From assembly GCA_905221605.1 (NCBI GenBank), contig CAJNDS010001591.1, forward strand, positions 399,540 through 463,539: a stretch of 64,000 nt of DNA, written 5' to 3'. This stretch comes from Symbiodinium natans (taxonomy: Eukaryota; Sar; Dinophyceae; Suessiales; Symbiodiniaceae). Below, one piece after another: positions 9,660-18,888 of this stretch; position 1 is the stretch's first letter, and every line of letters starts with the position of its first letter. The notes beneath the pieces are model-generated. The model was not told the origin of the DNA and searched no databases. It saw only the letters and a program-made list of their open reading frames with translations. A program made the translations under genes and the position numbers.

Positions 9660-10001
9660 TTTTAGTGGCAGCCACGTGTGCCGGGTCTGAGAGTTCGTTT
9701 GCTGAGCTTTTCCGGCCAACGCATCATAGCTCCGGATGCAAAATTAAAAAAGGCCCTCTAGAAGTGCATCGCTCCGAGAATCTTGACCTGAAGCCATGAG
9801 CACATTCCCCCCGGGACCTGGATATGGCCGATCCACGATGGTCTGAACGGTCAGATCCAGGGAAATGCCTGTCCTTGCATGACACGCTGGCTTCGAAGCT
9901 ACTGGAGAGGCTTTGCCGATCCATGGTCATTGAGCTGACACCAACAACTGCATCAAAAAAACCCGGCCACTGGCATACTCGCGAGGCTATGCATCCCTAA
10001 T
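9660..10001. other. Unique spacer
   Basis: GC-balanced unique sequence between tracts. A 68-codon minus-strand ORF (9724-9930) has no recognisable features. I see no supported gene. Confidence 0.4.
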
Positions 10002-10093
10002 CCCTAAACCCTAAACCCTAAACCCTAAACCCTGAACCCTGAACCCTGAACCCTAAACCCTGAACCCTGAACCCTGAACCCTGAACCCTGAAC

Positions 10094-10226
10094 CCTAGGC
10101 TGGCAAGACAAAGGCCCCGGCAGCTGCAGGGCAGTGGTGGGAAAGCTCTTCGTGCTAAGGACGAGCCCACGTCCTGGATTGGAGACCTGGCCGCAAGCTC
10201 TGTGCTGCTGCCTTTGCTTTTGCAAG
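10094..10226 (+). CDS. Possible exon, unknown protein
   Basis: Follows CCCTAG at the end of a CCCTAAA/CCCTGAA tract (about 10002-10092) and ends at CAAG|GTTTAGG. Phase +1 reads ALRAKDEPTSWIGDLAASSV followed by LLPLLLQ. 133 nt, unknown family. Both neighbouring introns would be telomere-like repeat. Confidence 0.4.
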
Positions 10227-10474
10227 GTTTAGGATTTAGGGTTTAGGGTGATTACTAGGATTGGCCTTAAGTACTCTCGGAAAAGTTTTCCTCAACATGA
10301 TCCTCTTCAACCGAATAAGCTCCGGGTTCTCCCAGTGGCACCGTACTACTCCAGACGAAGGAGCCCGAAGTTACCCCCTAAACCCTAAACCCTGACCCTA
10401 AACCCTAAATCCGAAAACCCTAAACCCTAAACCCTAAACCCTACACCCAAACCCAAATACACCCTAACCCAAAG

Positions 10475-10567
10475 ATGCCCAACTACGTAGCCGAAACCGC
10501 CGCTGCCTCTTCCGGAGGCCCAGTGCCTACCGGCACCGTGGCCGCCGCTGCGCTGCCTGCAGCTGAG
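10475..10567 (+). CDS. Possible first coding exon, unknown protein
   Basis: Starts with ATG and reads MPNYVAETAAASSGGPVPTG, an Ala/Pro-rich N-terminus, ending exactly at GAG|GTTTAGGG where a pure 100-bp TTTAGGG tract starts. 31 codons, phase 0. The next downstream open stretch on this strand is 11058-11230. Confidence 0.4.
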
Positions 10568-10668
10568 GTTTAGGGTTTAGGGTTTAGCGTGTAGGGTTTA
10601 GGGTTTAGGGTTTAGGGTTTAGGGTTTAGGGTTTAGGGTTTAGGGTTTAGGGTTTAGGGTTTAGGGCT
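10568..10668 (+). repeat. Pure TTTAGGG tract used as intron start
   Basis: About 14 units. Its first GT would be the donor of the exon at 10475-10567. Confidence 0.85.
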
Positions 10669-10814
10669 TCTTCCTGGGAGTTTCTTTATAGGGCTCTTGA
10701 GGGAGGGGGGGCTCCAGGGGGGTATGTAACCCAAGGTTCCGCTCCCTAAGGCTCTCTAAGCCTCCTTAAGGTACCTACCCCATGAACTCCTCCCTGTTAA
10801 GTACCCTATAATTT

Positions 10815-11018
10815 CTTGGTAGCCCAGTAACCATATGGGGGTTTCCGAAAATAGGGGTGCCCTTTGTGGGTTTTTTTTTTAGGGGATTCTCTTCTTTTTC
10901 GAAAGGGGTACCCCAATTTTGGGAAATGCCCATATTCTAATAAGGACACTCTTTTCTGGTTGGCTACTTTACAAGGGAGCCCATAACCCATCGCAAAAAG
11001 GCCCATGGTCTACCAAGG
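10815..11018. mobile_element. MITE-like family F copy interrupted by family B
   Basis: Family F ends are CTTGGTAGCCCAGTAACC and GGTCTACCAAGG; relatives are at 15850 and 42504. At 10837-10930 a family B element (GGGGGTTTCCGAAAATAGGGG) splits it. The host sequence CATAT appears on both sides, a candidate 5-bp target duplication, because uninterrupted family F has ACCATATTATAATAAGG. Confidence 0.7.
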
Positions 11019-11057
11019 TTTAGGGGTTTACCTAACGGCAGCTAAAGCATCATAAAG

Positions 11058-11230
11058 ATGTTGAGTTCACATCGACACACTCTTGAGTGCTACAAAGATC
11101 GGCGTCGGGTTCCAGTGTCAAAGAAACGGTCAATTTCCTACATGGGCTCGGACTACAAAGAAATTAGAGAACCGACACGTGTAACTTCCTATGTCCGTCT
11201 CCAATACCTTGAAGATGAAGATCCTGCAGG
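11058..11230 (+). CDS. Possible exon, unknown protein
   Basis: 57 open codons from ATG ending at GCAGG|GTCTCT. The translation includes ECYKDRRRVPVSKKRSIS and EPTRVTSYVRLQYLEDED. The acceptor before it (CATAAAG) is weak, so the ATG may be internal. It is in phase with the exon 10475-10567. Confidence 0.4.
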
Positions 11231-11289
11231 GTCTCTGAACCCGAAACCCAAAGCCCTCAATCCTAAACCCTAAACCCTCTATTCTTCCC

Positions 11290-11405
11290 GGTCGGCTGCG
11301 CCATCATCTCTTCCCGTCGCAGGGACACGAGGACCCGACCCAGGCTGATGGCGGCCGCCATGACGCGATCCACAAGCGAGGTGCTGTTGCTGCGGGTGAC
11401 GACCT
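11290..11405 (-). CDS. Possible exon, unknown protein
   Basis: The minus strand reads SLVDRVMAAAISLGRVLVSL then RREEMMAQPTGKNR, ending where TTTAGGG sense repeats begin (AGAG|GGTTTAG). An alternative plus-strand frame (HEDPTQADGGRHDAIHKRG) also follows a good acceptor, so the strand is uncertain. Confidence 0.3.
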
Positions 11406-11419
11406 GAACTCTGAGATGT

Positions 11420-11580
11420 TTGGGGACCAACTTGGGGGTCATGCTACCCTATACTACTATAACCCCCGATTCAGGTATATGGACCCTAACCCCCCCTAAA
11501 CCCTAAACCCTAAAATCCCTAAACCCTAAACCCTAAACCCTACACCCTAAACCCTTCTAGGGCTCCTTTAGTCCCCAAGG
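11420..11580. mobile_element. MITE-like family A copy with CCCTAAA insert
   Basis: Ends TTTGGGGACCAACTTGGGGG and TTTAGTCCCCAAGG with the core CCCTATACTACTATAAC. At 11488-11555 the right half is expanded by CCCTAAA units at the point where intact copies have ACCATAAACCC. The tract may have grown from this internal seed. Confidence 0.65.
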
Positions 11581-11669
11581 ACTCTGGCTGAATTGTGCTG
11601 GCGAGGCCCCGGCTGAGATGGTGCCATTGGCAATGTTGTAGGCCGTCACGAGAGTCTGCGCTGCTGGAT

Positions 11670-12190
11670 TTACCCTAAACCATCCTAAACCCTAAACCCT
11701 GAATCCTAAACCCTAGCCCTAAAACCTAAACCCAAAACATACTGACCTTGATTATCATCTTGAAGAGGGGCCGGGGCACGGCTCAGGGCATTTGAAGTCT
11801 GGGGCGGTCTCTCTCTTAGAAGCAGCTGATGGACCTTTTTTCTTCTTCTTACTATGAGCATTGGTTCAGGGTTTAGGGTTTAGGGTTTAGGGTTTTTCTT
11901 ATTAGTATGACTGTTAGTGTTTTCGTATCTTTAGTATTGATTCATTGATTTTTTTGCTTTGTAGTAGTATTAATTATATTGTATTATTCTTCTTATTCTT
12001 AGTATTCTTATGGGTATGACTATTGGTATGCTGCATATACACTAGTATTCTTGCTACGATTTTTACAGTACGGGAATGACAATCCATATCTTCATGATTT
12101 ATTTGTTCTTAGTGGTATGTTGATCAGTACTAGAATTTGAGATTATTAGTAGTTGCATTAGTATGACAAGTAGTCTTTTTATTCGAGATG
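11670..12190. other. Tracts and AT-rich degenerate repeat
   Basis: Short CCCTAAA (11670-11740) and TTTAGGG (11866-11895) tracts, then about 300 bp of T-rich sequence with recurring TTAGTATGA/TATTCTTA words. No gene seen. Confidence 0.55.
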
Positions 12191-12233
12191 TTGTTCTTCT
12201 AAACCCCATCCAGCCCTTAATCCCTGGTTTGCC

Positions 12234-12334
12234 CTTAGGAGGGTAGTAAAAAAGAACCTTTTAGCTGCTATTAAGAAACCCAATAAACCCAAAACGGCGA
12301 ATGAGCTTAAGCTACAGCAAAGCACCACAAAGAA
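12234..12334. mobile_element. Repeat family D copy
   Basis: Starts CTTAGGAGGGTAGTAAAAAA, then CCCAATAAACCCAAAA and CTACAGCAAAGCACCACAAAG. Near-identical relatives are at 44862-44974 and 60901-60990. Terminal inverted repeats are not obvious. Confidence 0.65.
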
Positions 12335-12421
12335 CCCTAAGCCCTAAACCCTAAACCCTAAGCCCTAAGCCCTAAACCCTAAACCCTAAACCCTGAACCC
12401 TGTAGTGCTTCCCTGTCCCAG

Positions 12422-12494
12422 GCGCCAGATCCGCGATTGCCAGCAATGGCTTGGCAGCCAGTGGCTGTCCAGCGGGCCCCGGCCCTGGCAGGAA
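12422..12494 (+). CDS. Possible exon, unknown protein
   Basis: Acceptor CTGTCCCAG, then 1 + 72 nt reading RQIRDCQQWLGSQWLSSGPR followed by PWQE, ending at GAA|GTTTAGGG. The following intron would be the long variant tract at 12494-12760. Confidence 0.4.
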
Positions 12495-12760
12495 GTTTAG
12501 GGTTTAGGGCGAGGGTTTAGGGTTTAGGGCTAGGGTTTAGGGGTTAAGGTTTAGGGTTTAGGGGTTTAGGGGTTTAGGTGTTTAGGGTTCAGGGGTTTAG
12601 GGTTTAGGGGTTTAGGGGTTTAGGGGTTTAGGGGTTTAGGGGTTTAGGGGTTTAGGGGTTTAGGGGTTTAGGGGTTTAGTGGCTTACAGGTTTAGGGGTT
12701 TAGGGGTTTGGGGTTTAGGGTTTAATTGAAGGTTTAGGGTTGAGGGTTTAGGGTTTAGGG
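12495..12760 (+). repeat. Long tract of 8-mer variant (TTTAGGGG)
   Basis: Dominated by GGGGTTTA octamers rather than the heptamer, with several identical octamers in a row at about 12600-12680. This suggests local spread of a variant unit by slippage or unequal exchange. Confidence 0.85.
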
Positions 12761-12867
12761 ACAGCCACCAGCCACCCAAGAAATCCTGTGAAACTCCCAA
12801 TGACAAACCCCCCCCCCCCCCCCCCCAAACTCTACAAAACAGTTCTACCAACTCGAGACTCAAAAGC

Positions 12868-12932
12868 CCCGCTAAATTCCAAGGTTTACCCCTAATTAGT
12901 AGGCATAACCCATAAAAACTGTAGGGAAAGAG
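12868..12932. mobile_element. MITE-like family G fragment
   Basis: Shares CTAATTAGTAGGCATAACCC and AAACTGTAGGGAAAGAGGG with the elements at 21558-21754 and 53889-53972. Confidence 0.5.
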
Positions 12933-13235
12933 GGTTCCAAGACCCGGCACCATAAACGCCAAACCAGAACCCCAAAAAGCCCCACAGTAAACTCCAAGAG
13001 TTGGAACATCCTCATTCCGACAGGTATACGAAATGGAATCCCAGCTCTAAGCATCCTTAAATCATTTTTTAATTTTCTGGAGTTTGCACCCTAAACCCTA
13101 AACACGAAACCCTAAACCCTAACCCCGAAACCCGAAACAATAAACCCTAAACCAACACTCCCGGCCTAGGACTCCGCGCAGCTGCGCGTTGCGCTCCTAG
13201 GATCTGAAGGTGAAGTCGGGTGGAGAGGCATAGTG

Positions 13236-13425
13236 TTTTAGGGCTGGGGTTTAGGGTTTAGGGTTTAGGGTTTAGGGTTTAGGGTTTAGGGTTTAGGGTT
13301 TAGGGTTTAGGGTTTAGGGTTGAGGGTTGAGGGTTGAGGGTTGAGGGTTTAGGGTTTAGGGTTTAGGGTTTAGGGTTTAGGGTTTAGGGTTTAGGGCTTA
13401 TGGTTTAGGATTTAGGGTTTAGAGG
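13236..13425 (+). repeat. Long TTTAGGG tract with internal TTGAGGG block
   Basis: About 25 units. Four consecutive TTGAGGG variants (about 13318-13347) sit inside otherwise pure repeats, a fingerprint of local variant spread. Confidence 0.9.
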
Positions 13426-13443
13426 CCTTTCCCGCAATTGCAG

Positions 13444-13522
13444 CGAAGTTGGGATCGCAGAGCACCATGGAGCGAAAGCAGCATCTAAGCTCGCGACCAC
13501 CACGGCGTCCAGAACTCCCAAG
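13444..13522 (+). CDS. Possible exon, unknown protein
   Basis: Acceptor GCAATTGCAG and donor AAG|GTATGC. 79 nt reading KLGSQSTMERKQHLSSRPP and RRPELP. Both splice signals are good. The open frame also continues to 13643, so it could be longer. Confidence 0.4.
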
Positions 13523-13644
13523 GTATGCCAAAGCTCAGTCCTTAAAGGGGCTTAGTAGCTTGGATTTCTGCAACTTCTTCGTTGCCCTTACTCCTTCAGA
13601 GCACATTCTTGCGAGGTGCTCGAAACTCAAACCCCTGAGCTAGC

Positions 13645-14275
13645 CCTAAACCCGAAACCCTAAACCCTAAACTCTAAACCCTAAACCCTAGACCCAAAAC
13701 CCTAAACCCCAAACCCATTCAGCTGAGGCGAAGCGCAAGGTCAGCAGAGGGTACAGAGCCGACATACAGCGAAGCCTGGCAGGCACTTGTAGGGTTTAGG
13801 GTTTAGGGTTTAAGGTTGAGGATTGAGGGTTTAGGGTTTTGGCTTGAGGGTTTAGGGTTTAGGGCTCAGGCTTCCAGGGATCTACAGTAATTGTCCTACT
13901 TTAGGGCTGAGCGCTGAGGATTTGGTAGGGAATGCGGGAAGTTGGTACGCCTCCCTGTATATGCATACCATTCAAGGGATTGCGTATGGTATCTGTTTCC
14001 ATGCTAAGAACCACTAACTTATTACGCCCTCAGAGGGATTAGGGGGAGGGGGGGGTTCTACTAACCAAAATTTCAATATGATAAGGTCCAGAGGACGTCA
14101 AGGGTGTCTGAAGAGTCTCACAGTGAATCTCACACGTGGTTCCAGAGGCGCTTCCGGGGCTCCCACAGAGATTCCATGGCTGTCGCGAGTAGGGTAGAGC
14201 TCGTTGTCAGGCGCCTTTTTAGGGTTTAGGGTTTAAGGTTTCGGGTTTAGGTTGAGGGTTTAGGGTTTAGGGTAA
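13645..14275. other. Tracts with possible minus-strand exon
   Basis: CCCTAAA at 13645-13715, TTTAGGG at 13790-13875 and 14218-14275. The unique piece 14100-14212 reads on the minus strand APDNELYPTRDSHGISVGAP, then RVRFTVRLFRHP and a stop. It could be the 3' exon of the gene at 14350-14640, but the phase does not join directly. Confidence 0.35.
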
Positions 14276-14349
14276 AGTGAAGAGCAGACTCGGATTTGGC
14301 AGGAGTCACGACATGGGAAAGCGTGCGCCCCCCCACCCCCCACACCCAC

Positions 14350-14640
14350 CAAGCAGCCCATACTTTCTCAGCGCAGGGTCCAGCCATCTGTCGCGCGGGT
14401 CCAGGACACCGTCTTGGTGGATCCCCAGCATCTTCGCTGATTGCACAGAAGCTCGCTACACCAAAGGGAGCTCAACCGAATCTGTTTGTGGGTGTATACT
14501 AGAAATCGCATCAATGTCGGCAAAAAAGGTATTGAACTCTTCATCCGATGTCAGCCTTGCTGCGGCGCTGAAGGGGTGGTCACTGGGCATCCACTCCCGA
14601 ACATCGACTCCCTCTTGGGGCGCCAGATGAATCCCCATGC
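14350..14640 (-). CDS. Partial spliced gene, two exons, unknown protein
   Basis: The exon beginning near 14640 (5' limit unknown) ends at 14500 with the donor A|GTATAC. A 63-bp GT-AG intron (14437-14499) ending GCAATCAG is followed by the exon 14436-14350, which ends at CTTG|GTGGGTG. Phases match (1 base plus 2 bases). The translation includes REWMPSDHPFSAAARLTSDE, EEFNTFFADIDAIS and GVLDPRDRWLDPALRKYG. No family recognised. This intron carries no telomere-like repeats, which makes it a useful contrast. A family A MITE abuts its 5' side. Confidence 0.5.
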
Positions 14641-14730
14641 TTGGGGGGTCATAGAAACTACACTACCTATCTTGAATGAAGGCAATGTGAACCAGGACCT
14701 TGTTTAGGGTTCTTTATGGTCCCCGAGGTT
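14640..14730. mobile_element. MITE-like family A copy, left end truncated
   Basis: GGGTCATAGAAACTACACTACC core and a right end TTTAGGGTTCTTTATGGTCC CCGAGG. The left end is missing or merged with the adjacent exon. Confidence 0.5.
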
Positions 14731-14872
14731 TGATCAGAGCCCATGGGCACCCTCACCCGGAACGTGGGTTCGGCACAGTGGGCAGCAAATGGCCCGATTC
14801 ACGCGCGCGGCTTGGAGCATCCATCTTTCGATGCACTCGAAGTGGAACGTGTGACCTGGCTTGCTGCTACCG

Positions 14873-15752
14873 GGGTTTAGGGTTTAGGGTTTAGGGGTTG
14901 ATAAGGGTTTAGGGTGAATGATCAAGCTCAACTTCCAGAACTTCAAGACTTCTCACAGCCACGCTCCTTTCCTCTCCTGGGGCTGCAGCGGCATGGGAGA
15001 GAAGATACTTTGCAGCCAGGGTCCTTGTGCGCCATTGTTGAAGGGGGTTCTTAAGGGTTTAGGGTTTAGGTTTAGGGTTTAGGGTTTAGGGGGGGTATGT
15101 AACACTACCCCCTAAGGCTCTCTCAGCTTCCCTCAGGTTTCTTCTAGGTACCGTACCCCCATGAACCCCCCTCCCTTGCGGACTCTATACATTCTGCGCA
15201 GTCGAAGCACTCAAATGACACGGGCAGCGATCATGATCTGGCTGCAGCCCAACACTAGCGAACAAAAAGTACTGGGCTCTGCATACTCTTCCCCTTAAAC
15301 CCTAAACCCGAAAGCCTTCCAAGCTCCAAGTGTCTAGTGCTGCCAAGCAGATGGAGCATTCCGGGCACGCCTCGAGCTCCTCTTCTGACAGAGCTTTGCC
15401 GGCGCATGGGGAGTCTCTGTCTATTTAGGGTCTTTGGGGTGAGGGTGGTCCTCGAGTACGGATTCGAGAGATTTGGGGGCATATTTGTCTAAGGGGTCCC
15501 AAAAAAAAGCTTAGCTGACCCTTGCAAAACCTAACCCATGTCCCTAAACCCTAAACCCTAAACCCTAGACCCTAGACCCTAAACCCTAAACCCTAAACCC
15601 TGAACCCCATCCCAAACCCCTAAACCCTTGCGAGAATACCCACACTGATCCGAAACCCCACTGAGGAACCAAAGCATAAACGGGCCTAGAAGCTTACCTT
15701 GCGAACCCACATTGCCTACGTTCTGCCAAGGGGTTTAGGGGTTTAGGGTTTA
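14873..15752. other. Spacer with several short tracts
   Basis: TTTAGGG at 14873-14915 and 15051-15090, CCCTAAA at 15541-15605, and a MITE-like shred near 15095-15200 (CTAAGGCTCTCTCAGCTTCC). The 75-codon minus ORF at 15255-15482 has no recognisable features. Confidence 0.4.
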
Positions 15753-15779
15753 GGATGTTCCCCCTTAGGGGGAACATCC
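15753..15779. repeat. Perfect 27-bp palindrome (family C ends joined)
   Basis: GGATGTTCCCCC, TTA, GGGGGAACATCC. This is the left end of family C joined to its right end with the interior deleted, embedded in a TTTAGGG tract. Confidence 0.8.
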
Positions 15780-15849
15780 AAAGCTTAGGGTTTAGGGTTC
15801 TAAGAATTCAACAAGTTTTTTCTTTTCAAAATAAAACAACGGCAGGTGT

Positions 15850-15970
15850 TGGGCTCTTATAACTTGGTAGCCCAGTAACAATAAGGGCACCCTTTTTGGG
15901 TTGGTTACTTTATAATAAGGGAACCCAGAACAAAAAAAAGGGTAAAGGGTACCACTGGGCTCTTATAAGG
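15850..15970. mobile_element. MITE-like family F copy
   Basis: GGGCTCTTATAACTTGGTAG, then CCCAGTAACAATAAGGGCACC, GGTTACTTTATAATAAGGGA and a right end ACTGGGCTCTTATAAGG. Confidence 0.65.
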
Positions 15971-16049
15971 CTTAGGAGGTGCCTCTGGTCTCCATGTCGT
16001 TGCCGCAAGTCGTGGCAAGGAGACATCCTGAGCCGATGAGCATGCACCC

Positions 16050-16190
16050 GGGTTAAGGGTTTAGGGTTCAGGGTTTAGGGCTTAGGGTTTAGGGTTTAGG
16101 GTTTAGGCTTCATAAGGGTTTAGGGCTTAGGTTTTAGGATAAAGGGTTTAGGGTCTAGGGATGCTCATGGGTATGCTGCGCTCGGGTTTA
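16050..16190 (+). repeat. Degenerate TTTAGGG tract
   Basis: Mixed TTTAGGG, TTCAGGG and CTTAGGG units with short unique interruptions. Confidence 0.8.
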
Positions 16191-16307
16191 GGGCTTCGAG
16201 TTTAGGAGCTACGGTTCGGTTGGGTGTGCGGTTCTGCCTGAAAAAATCCGTGGCCCAGATTCCGGCATGCTCCCCAACCCATCCCTTAAGGCACCTGCCT
16301 CTCGCAG

Positions 16308-16452
16308 GTCGTTTGGCATGTAACGCACTCGCCGGCCCTGCTGGAAGATGTGAGCAATGTCCTGATGTGGATCGTAGCGATCGACAAGGTCTTCAGAAGG
16401 CCCCACTGCTCGACTGACTTGGCCCATTTTTTGCCTAGATTCCCCATGGAAG
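16308..16452 (+). CDS. Possible exon, unknown protein
   Basis: Acceptor CCTCTCGCAG and donor GAAG|GTGGAC. 48 codons plus one base. The translation includes VVWHVTHSPALLEDVSNVLM and WIVAIDKVFRRPHC. A weaker minus-strand frame overlaps. No family recognised. Confidence 0.4.
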
Positions 16453-16839
16453 GTGGACTGCCAAATGCCCACGCCGTGCCTCATCGGTTCATTCACCCGA
16501 CAAAAAAAAACTATATTGCGTCACATTGTGCTATATTACGCAGAGTCTGTTATATGGTCTCCACGCAATGTTGCATTCTGCCTTCTGCATGCCAGGTCAC
16601 CCCACATCTCTGCGGTCGAACTGCCGCCGTTGCGAGGACATCCACCTGAGATTCAGGCTCATCATTTCCTATGGTAGGTTTAGGCGCTATCGGGTTTAGC
16701 GAAACAAACCCTAAACCTTAAACTATACCCCTTGAACAATTCCAGCATGGTGGACCCATGCTCCCGTGCTTTTGATGCTTGCTACTATATTGACTTCAGG
16801 AACCCCTAACCTACAACAGGTATTTACCTGTATAACACG

Positions 16840-17470
16840 TGTGTATATATATATATATATACGTGTATAAGTATAAGTAAAAATATACATATAAATATAG
16901 ATATAAATAAAGAAAACAATAATATATATATATATATATGTTATAGATATATGCATATTTATGTTGATGTTGCACATTGTTACTGTCCGATATATCTAGT
17001 TACCAAGTTGTAATTTCATTCTTTGTTGCGGGCTACCGTGGAGCGAATCGGCGCTCGCCCCGGGGTCCAGCCGGGCGCTCCAGAAAGGGCTGCCACCTCA
17101 AGGGGGTTTAGGGTTTAGGGTTTAGGGTTTAGGGTTTAGGGTTTAGGGTTTAGGGGCTGCCACCTCAAAAACTCAAAGCCGACTGCAACTTGATGCTCCT
17201 TAGAATGTCAGGCACACGCACATACATACGTATGTGTTTTACGTGTATATTTTTGAGTACGCTGTACATAAATAGGTATACATACATACATATATGTATA
17301 TATACATACATATATACACACGTACTGTATAATATACAATAAATATTATACTCTACACAATAAAATATAGTATTTCAATACATAATCATAGTAAGGCAAA
17401 ATATAATATACTACGTATATATATATAGAGAGAGACATGCAGTACAATATGTTATACATATAAATTTTGA
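16840..17470. repeat. AT-rich (TA)n/(CATA)n low-complexity DNA, interrupted
   Basis: TA dinucleotide runs at 16840-16945 and TA/CATA-rich DNA at 17220-17470. Reading frames here are Tyr/Ile/His artefacts. Confidence 0.85.
17089..17168 (+). repeat. TTTAGGG tract flanked by a direct duplication
   Basis: Seven or so units (17104-17152) lie between two copies of GGGCTGCCACCTCAA, one ending near 17101 and one starting near 17155. The flanking sequence is unique, so the tract looks inserted with a target duplication of about 14-15 bp. Confidence 0.85.
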
Positions 17471-17474
17471 TATG

Positions 17475-17856
17475 TCGGAGAAGCTTTTTCTTCTTTTGTG
17501 TGTTTTCTATAGATATACAGGCCATATGACCTTGATGGTCAGAAGCCTACCTACTCGTTCTAAGTAGGCTGCCTGGCAATGTTTATACATGGGGCTTTAT
17601 AATGCTTGTACCAGTCTGCACAAGTAGGCTGTGACCCCAAACCCTAAACCCTAAACCCTAAACCGCTGCAACCAGGCTGCAGTGCGGGACAAGGCGATGG
17701 ACCCACGGAGACGTCCACCAGGGCAGCATCCGCTGCGAGCTCGTGCGGGGCGATGATCTAAGAAGGGGCCACACCAATCAGAAGTAGCAGTTTTACGGGC
17801 TTTGGGCTTTGGATTTCGGATGTTAGGTCTTCGGGTTAAAGGGATTGTTGACTATG
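17475..17856. other. Unique spacer
   Basis: Contains one short CCCTAAA tract (17637-17665). A CCTACTTGTG/CAAGTAGGCTG-like pair near 17550-17630 is the only other structure. No gene seen. Confidence 0.4.
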
Positions 17857-18211
17857 CACATGTATATATGTATATATATATATATATGTACACACATAGG
17901 CAGACATATACATATGTATATATATATATGTATATCTGTATCATAATACATATACATATACATACACATACACATATACATATACATATACATATACATA
18001 CATATATATATATATATGGTACCCCCCCCCCCCCCCCCCAAAGATCTAGGTATTTTCGTGGTTTTGGGATCTGTTTTAGGGTTTTAGGGTTGGGGGTGGG
18101 GGGCTAGCTAAACATGTAAATCTCAATATGGACATGTAAATCTTGATATGTGCGAGTCTTCATATGTGCGTGGTCGTATTTTCAAATTGTGAGCTCGATT
18201 AAAAAAATCGG

Positions 18212-18370
18212 GGGCCCGATTGAAAAACGATTGAAACGATTGAAATTCAATCGGAGACCGGATTGAAGATTGAAGATTGAAGATTCCCGGAAAGGGAATC
18301 TTCAATCTTCAATCTTCAATCCGGTCTCCGATTGAATTTCAATCGTTTCAATCGTTTTTCAATCGGGCCC
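18212..18370. repeat. Perfect palindrome, 77-bp arms, 5-nt loop
   Basis: Arm 18212-18288 (starts GGGCCCGATTGAAAAACG) is the exact reverse complement of arm 18294-18370, with the loop GGAAA. The arms are built from GATTGAA/TTCAATC words. Part of the right arm is repeated again at 18371-18409. Transcribed, it would fold into a long hairpin. Confidence 0.9.
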
Positions 18371-18550
18371 CGATTGAATTTCAATCGTTTCAATCGTTTT
18401 TCAATCGGGTTCACGTCTTGTAAAGTCTCAGTTTTAGCTTTCGTGACGTCGCTATAAAGTCCCAGAAGAAAATTGCGTGACGTCGCTCAAGGTCATGTGT
18501 CACAAGCCCATAGATTTCGGGATCGTGGGCTAAACCTTTAAGATTCAATC

Positions 18551-18888
18551 GGGGGCCCGATTGAAAAACGATTGAAACGATTGAAATTCAATCGGAGACC
18601 GGATTGAAGATTGAAGATTCCCGGAAAGCTTTTTTCTGGGAATCTTCAATCTTCAATCTTCAATCCGGCCCCCGATTGAACTTCAATCGTTTCAATCGTT
18701 TTTCAATCGGGCCCCCGATTGAATTTCAATCGTTTCAATCGTTTTTCAATCGGGTTCACGTCTTGTAAAGTCTCAGTTTTAGCTTTCGTGACGTCGCTAT
18801 AAAGTCTCAGAAGTAAATTTCGTGACGTCGCTCAAGGTCATGTGTCACAAGCCCATAGATTTCGGGATCGTGGGCTAAACCTTTAAGC
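18551..18888. repeat. Second copy of palindrome plus adjoining unit
   Basis: An imperfect copy of the palindrome (18551-18719) with a longer loop containing AGCTTTTTTCT. It is followed, as after the first copy, by about 135 bp with CACGTCTTGTAAAGTCTCAG and two CGTGACGTCGCT boxes. The whole unit (first copy 18212-18541) is a direct tandem duplication. Confidence 0.85.
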
